Origin: Candidatus Latescibacterota bacterium
Lineage (GTDB): Bacteria > Latescibacterota > UBA2968 > UBA8231
Direction: 5' to 3'
Assembly (NCBI GenBank): GCA_003529325.1
Contig: DPVW01000286.1
Coordinates: forward strand, 1-6,251
DNA length: 6,251 bases
The notes beneath the pieces are model-generated. The model was not told the origin of the DNA. It did not search any database and saw only the letters and a program-made list of their open reading frames with translations. Positions 1-4,947 of this stretch are shown here, one piece after another. Numbering within the stretch: the stretch's first letter is position 1; each line of letters begins with the position of its first letter. Made by a program: the position numbers and the translations under genes.

Positions 1-410
1 AATCTGGGCTATATTCCTTTCAACAGGGTCTGCCGGACCTGTTCGGCAACGTAGGTGAACTAGAACAGGTCTTCTTCAACCTGCTCCTCAATGCCGAGAA
101 TGCCATGTCTGCAAGTGGCGGCGGTCACCTCGTCATCGACGCCCGTCGCCAAGAGGATGGCCTTGAAATCCGATTTCAGGATGACGGACCAGGCATTTCC
201 GCACAACACACCGACAGGATTTTCGAGCTCTTCTTTACAACCCGTGCCGACAGCGGTGGCACGGGACTCGGACTGGCCGTCAGCTACAGGATTGTCGAAA
301 ACCACGGTGGCACGATGACCGTAGAAAGCGAACCTGGTGAGGGGGCATGTTTCATCATTCGCTTGGCGGTACCCCCAGTATCTGATGATAAAAAAACTCA
401 CACAACCTGA
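1..410 (+). CDS. Sensor histidine kinase, C-terminal ATPase domain (5' end outside window)
   Basis: This is the C-terminal part of a two-component sensor histidine kinase; the reading frame is open from base 3 and its start lies beyond the left edge. About 135 residues are visible and they hold a near-complete GHKL ATP-binding domain. The N-box reads EQVFFNLLLNAENAM (63-107), the G1 box DDGPGI (180-197), the F-box FELFFTT, and the G2 box GGTGLGLA (255-278), followed by the usual closing strand near FIIRLAVP. The G1/F/G2 wording resembles the NtrB/AtoS-type (HPK4) kinases that often pair with sigma54-dependent or similar regulators; that subgrouping is inference. The His-phosphorylation domain and any sensor or membrane segments are not in view, so signal and partner are unknown. 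The stop TGA at 408-410 sits 7 bases before the next gene, which suggests an operon. Nothing in the visible ATPase motifs looks degraded. Confidence 0.93.
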   Translation, partial: SGLYSFQQGLPDLFGNVGELEQVFFNLLLNAENAMSASGGGHLVIDARRQEDGLEIRFQDDGPGISAQHTDRIFELFFTTRADSGGTGLGLAVSYRIVENHGGTMTVESEPGEGACFIIRLAVPPVSDDKKTHTT

Positions 411-412
411 GT

Positions 413-430
413 GATCGATGACAATCGATT
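413..430 (+). promoter_or_regulatory. Hairpin over the start codon of the DUF2802-like gene
   Basis: ATCGAT (414-419) and ATCGAT (424-429) are self-complementary and separated by GACA, so the mRNA can fold into a 6-bp stem with a 4-base loop, plus a possible G-U pair at 413/430. The first two bases of the start codon at 418-420 lie inside the stem. Ribosomes finishing the kinase gene at 410 would melt it, which fits translational coupling. The stem is seen directly; the regulatory role is inferred, and a stem this short is only modestly stable. Confidence 0.35.
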
Positions 431-987
431 CTACCTTGCAGGTGATCTTCGTCGATGCCCTGTTCCTCTGTCTTGCCGCCGGACTGGCGCTCTGGTTTCG
501 GGCCTGGTTACAGGAGCAGCAGCGGCGCATGGATCGGCGTCTTGAGGCATTAGAAGAGCAACATCAGGGATTGGAACGCCTCGGTGAGCGTCTCAGCAGT
601 GCCTGCCGGCACCTCGAACGGCCCACGCCGGCTGTGGAGGCCATCCGACCTGGTACACGTGTGGAACGTCTGCCCGTGGTGCCGCGCAAGGCTACGGTCG
701 AATTGCCGACGCCCGCGCCGCCGGTTCCGGACAGTGATCGACAGGTGCCCGCTCCCGAGGTCGCCGATCCTCGTTCTGCCCCCGAACTTCGTCGTCGTGT
801 CGATACACCGGCTGCGCGCGCTGACCGTCAATGGGAAGAGCTCACCGACCGCAGTCGCGAGGCCTATCGGCGCGCCCGTGATCTGCTTGAGCAGGGCGTA
901 CCGGCCAACGACATTGCCCGCGAGGTCGGACTCGGCGTGGCGGAGGTGAACGTGCTGAAGAGGATGCGGGACGCTGGGCGGCATTGA
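418..987 (+). CDS. Membrane-anchored coiled-coil protein, DUF2802-like
   Basis: A 189-residue protein of unknown biochemical function. Residues about 8-28 form one hydrophobic segment followed by Arg-rich sequence (FRAW...RRMDRR), so by the positive-inside rule the bulk should face the cytoplasm. Residues 30-67 are rich in Glu, Gln, Arg and Leu and look like a coiled coil. Residues 68-130 are a Pro/Ala/Val/Arg-rich flexible linker. The C-terminal 50 residues (REAYRRARDLLEQG, then DIAREVGLGVAEVNVL) resemble the helix-turn-helix-like end of DUF2802 proteins, known in proteobacteria and sometimes seen near motility or chemotaxis genes. That family assignment rests on pattern memory. The start ATG follows the kinase stop by 7 bases, with only a weak GAGTG in front, so translation is probably coupled. 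Its position directly after a histidine kinase suggests a signalling accessory or scaffold role, which is inference. An HTH of this kind need not bind DNA. Confidence 0.85.
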   Translation: MTIDSTLQVIFVDALFLCLAAGLALWFRAWLQEQQRRMDRRLEALEEQHQGLERLGERLSSACRHLERPTPAVEAIRPGTRVERLPVVPRKATVELPTPAPPVPDSDRQVPAPEVADPRSAPELRRRVDTPAARADRQWEELTDRSREAYRRARDLLEQGVPANDIAREVGLGVAEVNVLKRMRDAGRH

Positions 988-1024
988 CCGGTGATTCTCA
1001 GACGGGCGGTGCTCCAATGCCGCC
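977..1024 (+). repeat. 10-bp inverted repeat with a competing shorter stem at the end of the DUF2802-like gene
   Basis: GGCGGCATTG (977-986) and CAATGCCGCC (1015-1024) are perfect inverted copies with a 28-base loop; the left arm overlaps the DUF2802-like stop codon (985-987). The right arm can instead pair its CCGCC (1020-1024) with GGCGG at 1005-1009 to form a smaller hairpin. No T-tract follows on either strand. It may protect or end converging transcripts without being a classical intrinsic terminator. Confidence 0.4.
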
Positions 1025-1029
1025 TGTCC

Positions 1030-1048
1030 GGCATGACTGCGTCATGCC
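1030..1048. terminator. Perfect 8-bp hairpin between convergent genes, possible bidirectional terminator
   Basis: GGCATGAC (1030-1037), a three-base loop TGC, then GTCATGCC (1041-1048) form a perfect stem. It lies between the ends of two convergent genes, where a bidirectional terminator would be expected. There is no run of T after it on either strand, so intrinsic termination is doubtful; an mRNA 3'-end stabiliser or a REP-like repeat are alternatives. Confidence 0.35.
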
Positions 1049-1084
1049 TACGAAGGGGGGCCGGCTCGCAGGATTAGTTCCCGT

Positions 1085-2140
1085 CTACAGCAGTCTCTTC
1101 AGCTCCTCCAGCAGGCGATCGATCTCGTTGTCGGTGCCGATCGTGATTCGCAAACAGTCTGTCAGTCTGGGATCGTCGGGGAAGTAGCGGACCAGGATGC
1201 CACGCTCCTTTAGCTTTGCGTACAATCTGCCGGCGTCGTTATCGGAGGGGGCGCGGGCGAGTACGAAATTGGCCTCGGAGTCCCATATGTGAAAACCGAG
1301 CTGGCGCAACGATGTTACCAGCCTGCCTCGCGTTGAGATGATGCGTTTGGCATTGGTCTGCATCCAACCGATATCGTCGAGTGCGGCTTCGGCGGCGATT
1401 TGGCTGAGACTATTCAGATTGTAGTGTTCCTTCACCTTCCACATGCCGGCAATCACGCCGGCAGAAGCCGCGCAGAAACCGATCCGCATGCCGGCGAGCG
1501 AAAAGGACTTCGACAGCGTGCGCATGATGATGACGTTGTCGTGCCGCCGTACGAGGTCGAGGGCGCCGGTGCCGGAGAAGTCGACATAGGCTTCATCGAC
1601 GACGAGAATGCCCCCCACTTGACTTGCGATGTCGTCGAGCTTGGCGCTGGACGTGGCCGTACCGGATGGTGAATTCGGGTTGGCTACGAAGGTCAGGACG
1701 GCATCTGCCTTGGCCAGACTCTCCGGCAGCTGGTAGTCGTCGCCAAATTCGACGGTGATGGTCTGTGCCGCCTGCAGGTCGATCAATTTTTGATAGTAGG
1801 GATAACTCGGGCAAGCAAAGGCAACCCTGTCCCCGGCGCCGGCGAAACAACGCACCGCGACGTTGAGCAACTCGTCGGAGCCGTTGCCGACGAGGAACTG
1901 CTCTATGGGCAGGTTGAACAAAGCCGACAGGCGCTGGCGAATGCCGGTGGCAGCCGCATCCGGGTAGCGTCGCAAGCCCTCGCCAATGGCGGCACGGAGC
2001 CGCCCCATGACCAGCGGTGAAGCGGGGTATGGGTTTTCGTTGGTGTTGAGCTTGATCGTATTGCTGTCGCGCGGTTGTTCCCCGGGCAAATAGCCTGTCA
2101 TACTGGCGATGTGGGGCAGAAACTGGGGGGTGGGGGACAT
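1085..2140 (-). CDS. hisC: Histidinol-phosphate aminotransferase
   Basis: HisC is a PLP-dependent fold-type I aminotransferase that converts imidazole-acetol phosphate and glutamate to histidinol phosphate and 2-oxoglutarate in cytoplasmic histidine synthesis. The 351-residue product has the family length. Signatures in order: NTNENPYP (about residues 32-39, substrate side), GNGSDELL (85-92, PLP phosphate), CPSYPYY (aromatic stacking region), NPNSPSG (155-160, PLP-binding Asn), VVDEAYVDF (Asp182 and Tyr185), TLSKSFSLAGMRIGF with Schiff-base Lys211, ANFVLAR, and CLRITIGT with the substrate-carboxylate Arg331. All catalytic residues are present. The frame stays open upstream, but a farther start near 2230 would lie before the promoter's -35 element. 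ATG 2140 has AGGA 11 bases upstream. ATG 2152 (355 residues) is the alternative, but its AGG abuts the codon. No other his gene is visible, so this is an isolated copy. Relaxed specificity for aromatic substrates, known in some HisC relatives, cannot be excluded. Confidence 0.95.
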   Translation of the reverse strand: MSPTPQFLPHIASMTGYLPGEQPRDSNTIKLNTNENPYPASPLVMGRLRAAIGEGLRRYPDAAATGIRQRLSALFNLPIEQFLVGNGSDELLNVAVRCFAGAGDRVAFACPSYPYYQKLIDLQAAQTITVEFGDDYQLPESLAKADAVLTFVANPNSPSGTATSSAKLDDIASQVGGILVVDEAYVDFSGTGALDLVRRHDNVIIMRTLSKSFSLAGMRIGFCAASAGVIAGMWKVKEHYNLNSLSQIAAEAALDDIGWMQTNAKRIISTRGRLVTSLRQLGFHIWDSEANFVLARAPSDNDAGRLYAKLKERGILVRYFPDDPRLTDCLRITIGTDNEIDRLLEELKRLL

Positions 2141-2178
2141 GGCGTGCTTCATCCTGGCAACAACGGTTGGGGGACCCG

Positions 2179-2208
2179 AACATACCGGGCCGCCTCGTTC
2201 AGTGTCAA
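2179..2208 (-). promoter_or_regulatory. Candidate sigma70-type promoter of hisC
   Basis: Read on the - strand, a perfect -35 TTGACA (2208-2203) is followed by 18 bases and a -10 TATGTT (2184-2179, four of six consensus bases). Transcription should begin near 2172, giving a leader of about 20 to 32 bases before the ATG at 2152 or 2140. This supports a hisC start downstream of the longest open frame. The -35 lies just upstream of the Shine-Dalgarno of the divergent gene, so the two transcription units overlap here. Confidence 0.55.
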
Positions 2209-2210
2209 CG

Positions 2211-2216
2211 AAGGAG
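2211..2216 (+). promoter_or_regulatory. Strong ribosome binding site fixing a GTG start
   Basis: AAGGAG lies 8 bases before GTG at 2225, ideal spacing. The same frame is open back to an earlier possible start at 2075, but that stretch overlaps hisC in antisense, reads Gly-rich and unstructured, and has no comparable site. The ribosome binding site therefore decides the start. Confidence 0.8.
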
Positions 2217-2224
2217 AACAAGTC

Positions 2225-2503
2225 GTGCACTTGAGGCTCACCGAGCGAGAACTTCGCATGGTCCTCGATTGGCGTCGCCAGGGCGCCTTCTTTCCGGATG
2301 AGGACCGGGTACTGCGCAAGCTACGGCATGCCCTGGAGCAGAAAGCTCCGGCGCAACTCAGCCGACTGCAGATCCAGATCATACATGGTTGGGCAGAAGA
2401 ACAGTTGGGGGGCCCCTATGGGGGTGGAGAAGTGCTGAATCCGGAGGAAGCAGTTCTGTTCGGCAAGATCCGCGACGCCCTCGGGTATGGGGACCGATCG
2501 TAG
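2225..2503 (+). CDS. Small protein of unknown function with an internal duplication
   Basis: A 92-residue protein that I do not recognise. It has no signal peptide or membrane segment and is rich in Arg, Leu, Glu and Gln, so probably cytoplasmic and helical. It appears to be two copies of one motif. Residues 5-37 run from LTERELRMVLDW to PDEDRVLRKLRHAL; residues 45-86 run from LSRLQIQIIHGW to PEEAVLFGKIRDAL. The first Leu to Trp distance is 11 in both (L5-W16, L45-W56), and the Pro to last Leu distance is 13 in both (P24-L37, P73-L86), with matching Glu, Lys, Arg, Ala and Leu. The second copy carries a Gly-rich insert of about nine residues (GGPYGGGEV) between the halves. The GTG start is supported by AAGGAG at 2211-2216. 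It is divergent from hisC (84 bases between starts) and convergent with rel (52 bases between stops), so context gives no clear function. I found no convincing promoter of its own. Confidence 0.82.
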   Translation: MHLRLTERELRMVLDWRRQGAFFPDEDRVLRKLRHALEQKAPAQLSRLQIQIIHGWAEEQLGGPYGGGEVLNPEEAVLFGKIRDALGYGDRS

Positions 2504-2555
2504 GGTGCAACCGAACCGCTGTCCAAGTTGCCATCCGCCGACCAGGTAATCTTTG

Positions 2556-4853
2556 CTAGACGGAAGGGTCGATCTGGGGTGATTCGTCGTCTGGATCCCC
2601 CATCGATTCATCGACTCTCTGTACTTCCGTCACCCCCTTCACGCCATGCAGTTTCTTGATCAGGCCCTGAAGTTGGCGCGTGTTGTGCACGTCAACCCAG
2701 AACCTGTCTTCTGCCAGGTGGGCGATGGTACGTGTCTTGCAACCGGCGATATTTGCCTTCGAGTCCGAGATGACCCGGGTGACATCGGAGAGGAAGAATT
2801 TGCGGTCATTGCCGCAGACGCGCAGCTGCACGGTAAAGGCCAGCTCCTCCTCGAGATCCCAGGCAACAGGTGTCATGCGTTCCGGGTCTTGCGCCACGTC
2901 GGCAATGTTGTGGCAGTCCGTTCGGTGCACGGAGATTCCGCGACCTCGGGTGATCAGGCCGATGATGGAATCGCCAGGGATCGGCGTGCAGCATTTGCCG
3001 AATTGGATCATCATGTCGTGCATGCCCTGGATGCGGATTCCACGACGGTCCCGAAACAGGGGACGGACCCGACGCTTGGGCTGGTCCGGCATGAGACGAT
3101 TGATAATACGACTCACGGAAAGTTCACCGGAGCCGATGCCGGCATAGAGGTGCTCGATGTCGGCCAACTCCAATTCGGTGGCCAGCTCGGTCAAGGCCTC
3201 AGGTCCCAGACGGTGTCGATACCGTTTGATCTCCCGCTCAAGAATCTCCTGCCCCAGACGAACACTCTGCGAGAAGCTCTCTTCCTTCAACCAACGACGA
3301 ATGGCCTGACGAGCCTTCGCCGTCTTGACCAATTCAAGCCAGGACTGGCTTGGCCTCTGGTGGGGTGAGGTGATAATCTGCACCGAGTCACCACTGTCGA
3401 GGGCGGCACTCAGGGGTACGATCTGACCGTTTACCTTTGCCGTCAGACAGTGCAGACCGACGTCGGTGTGGATGGCAAATGCAAAGTCGATGGGGGAAGC
3501 CGTCTTCGGCAGCTGGTGCAGGTCGCCTTTCGGGGTAAATACAAAGATCTCGTCCTGGAACAACTCGATCTTCAGATTTTCCATGAATTCCACCGGATCG
3601 GTGGAGTCACGCTGCCAGTCGAGGATCTGACGCAGCCAGGCCATCTGTTGGTTCAACTCGTCGCGATCGTCAGATCCACCCTTGTAGCGCCAGTGAGCGG
3701 CGATGCCGATCTCCGCCGTATGGTGCATCTCCCAGGTGCGGATCTGCACTTCCACCGGCATGCCTCTTGGGCCGATGACAGTGGTATGCAGAGATTGGTA
3801 CATGTTGGTCTTCGGCGTTGCGATGTAGTCCTTGAAGCGATCCGGGTGAGGCCGAAACAGCGTGTGTACCAGACCGAGTGTGTGATAACATTCACGTACC
3901 GTGCCGACGATGATGCGCACCGCTGCAAGGTCGTAGATCTCTTCAAATGGCTTCTTGCGAGAATGCATCTTGTTGAAGATGCTATAGAAATTTTTCGGCC
4001 GGCCCGTGATCTCGGCGTTGATGTCGTTGCGCTGTAATTCCTCTGCCAGGGGACGCCTGAATTCATCGATCAGGGCCTCGCGCTCTTCGCGGCGCATGGC
4101 GACCTTGTCGCGAATTTCTGCGTACGACTCTGCCTCAAGGAACTTCAGCGAACGGTCTTCCAGTTCCCAACGGATGCGCGCCACACCGAGTCGATGGGCG
4201 AGTGGCGCGTAGACCTCCATCGTCTCATGCGCAATCCGTTGTTGTTGATCGGCGCCGAGGGCATCGAGGGTACGCATGTTGTGCAGCCTATCGGCGAACT
4301 TCACAAGGATGACGCGGATGTCCTCGACCATGGACAGCAGCATCTTGCGATAGGTCTCGGCCTGCCGCGCCTCGCGGCTTTCAAACTGGAAGCGCTCGAT
4401 CTTCGTGACACCATCGACGAGAGCGGCGATCTTGTCGCCAAACTCCGTGCTGATGCCTGCAAGCGTAATGGAGGTATCCTCGAGGACATCGTGCAGCAGG
4501 CCGGCGGCGACGGTCGTAGAGTCGAGACGCAACTGGGCAAGGATCCTGGAAACCTCGACACTGTGCTGCAGGAATGGCTCCCCGGACTTGCGGGTCTGGC
4601 CCTTGTGGGCGACAAGAGCGAAGTGGTAGGCCCGTACGATGAGGTCGTAGTCGGCGGACTCATTGGAGGAGGCGACCTCGATGAGAAGCATCTGCAACTG
4701 CAGATGGTCACGCGCCGCTTCCAAGTGCGTATCTAGATCGGCGCGACCGGAGGGGATGCCAGCTACCTGGCTGCTCTCGAGGGCGGCAAGGGCACTCTGA
4801 GGTTCGTCGAGTGACGGGCCGCCGATGCTATCGGGGGGGTGGTGATGTGTCAT
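2556..4853 (-). CDS. rel: Bifunctional (p)ppGpp synthetase/hydrolase, Rel/SpoT family
   Basis: This cytoplasmic, ribosome-associated enzyme makes (p)ppGpp from ATP and GDP/GTP and degrades it, controlling the stringent response. The 765-residue product has the full long-RSH layout. HD hydrolase domain: RKSGEPFLQH (His97), LLHDVLEDT (His121-Asp122, Glu125-Asp126) and FADRLHNMRT (Asp188, Asn192). Synthetase domain: GRPKNFYSIF (284-293), IYDLAAVR (Asp308), RFKDYIA (339-345), NMYQSLHTT (Tyr352) and VEVQIRT (Glu368). TGS follows at about 436-496, a Cys-rich module with KCCTPIPGD (Cys621-622) and VHRTDCHN (His643, Cys647), and a C-terminal ACT domain (about 673-746). RFKD rather than the EXDD of monofunctional RelA, plus an intact HD site, predict both activities. 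Conserved sequence begins only near residue 50, leaving an unusual N-terminal extension. ATG 4853 is chosen although its Shine-Dalgarno is weak; TTG 4874 would add seven residues but lies upstream of the predicted transcript start. No second RSH gene is in view, so calling it spoT is avoided. Confidence 0.96.
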   Translation of the reverse strand: MTHHHPPDSIGGPSLDEPQSALAALESSQVAGIPSGRADLDTHLEAARDHLQLQMLLIEVASSNESADYDLIVRAYHFALVAHKGQTRKSGEPFLQHSVEVSRILAQLRLDSTTVAAGLLHDVLEDTSITLAGISTEFGDKIAALVDGVTKIERFQFESREARQAETYRKMLLSMVEDIRVILVKFADRLHNMRTLDALGADQQQRIAHETMEVYAPLAHRLGVARIRWELEDRSLKFLEAESYAEIRDKVAMRREEREALIDEFRRPLAEELQRNDINAEITGRPKNFYSIFNKMHSRKKPFEEIYDLAAVRIIVGTVRECYHTLGLVHTLFRPHPDRFKDYIATPKTNMYQSLHTTVIGPRGMPVEVQIRTWEMHHTAEIGIAAHWRYKGGSDDRDELNQQMAWLRQILDWQRDSTDPVEFMENLKIELFQDEIFVFTPKGDLHQLPKTASPIDFAFAIHTDVGLHCLTAKVNGQIVPLSAALDSGDSVQIITSPHQRPSQSWLELVKTAKARQAIRRWLKEESFSQSVRLGQEILEREIKRYRHRLGPEALTELATELELADIEHLYAGIGSGELSVSRIINRLMPDQPKRRVRPLFRDRRGIRIQGMHDMMIQFGKCCTPIPGDSIIGLITRGRGISVHRTDCHNIADVAQDPERMTPVAWDLEEELAFTVQLRVCGNDRKFFLSDVTRVISDSKANIAGCKTRTIAHLAEDRFWVDVHNTRQLQGLIKKLHGVKGVTEVQRVDESMGDPDDESPQIDPSV

Positions 4854-4863
4854 GGCTCTGATC

Positions 4864-4893
4864 AATATACTCAAAGCCTACCCGGCCCGACAA
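4864..4893 (-). promoter_or_regulatory. Candidate promoter of rel
   Basis: On the - strand, TTGTCG (4893-4888, four of six) is followed by 18 bases and TATATT (4869-4864, five of six). The -10 ends only 10 bases before the ATG at 4853, so transcription would begin around 4857 and leave almost no leader. That fits the weak Shine-Dalgarno but is unusual; the match could also be chance. Confidence 0.4.
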
Positions 4894-4900
4894 CCGCAGA

Positions 4901-4921
4901 TTGGGCTTAGTCCAAGCCCAA
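4901..4921. repeat. Perfect 8-bp inverted repeat upstream of rel
   Basis: TTGGGCTT (4901-4908), a 5-base spacer, then AAGCCCAA (4914-4921). It lies between the glycosyltransferase stop and the candidate rel -35. As RNA it would form a hairpin without a following U-tract, so it is a poor intrinsic terminator for the glycosyltransferase. As DNA it has the shape of a dimeric regulator's site just upstream of the rel promoter. Neither role is proven. Confidence 0.4.
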
Positions 4922-4947
4922 CAGCGAGTTAGCTCTGTCAGAGGGCC

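Noticed and set aside
60..1017. Two - strand open frames of about 155 residues opposite the kinase and DUF2802-like genes
   Set aside because: The + strand frames carry GHKL motifs and a coherent TM/coiled-coil layout; the antisense frames have low-complexity composition and no motifs.
2075..2104. TTGTTC and CATACT spaced by 18 bases as a promoter for the 92-residue gene
   Set aside because: Both boxes are weak matches inside hisC, and such matches are expected by chance.
1593..2183. 196-residue - strand frame overlapping hisC
   Set aside because: It is a shifted frame inside hisC; the hisC frame carries every aminotransferase motif without interruption, so there is no frameshift to explain it.
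2075..2224. N-terminal extension of the 92-residue protein to a start at 2075
   Set aside because: It overlaps hisC coding sequence, is Gly-rich with no motif, and the strong AAGGAG at 2211-2216 fits the GTG at 2225.
2504..2555. Terminator between the convergent 92-residue gene and rel
   Set aside because: I looked for stem-loops and T-tracts on both strands in these 52 bases and found none worth calling.
2646..3368. 240-residue open frame on the + strand opposite rel
   Set aside because: It is antisense to a strongly conserved rel reading frame, has no ribosome binding site I can see and no recognisable domain. Long antisense frames are common in GC-rich coding DNA.
3450..4736. Two further + strand open frames (195 and 180 residues) opposite rel
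   Set aside because: Both mirror the codon pattern of rel and show no family motifs.
4833..4839. Run of seven G (seven C in the coding strand) near the rel start as a phase-variable tract
   Set aside because: The run is short, encodes ordinary Pro codons, and phase variation of a core stringent-response enzyme is unlikely.
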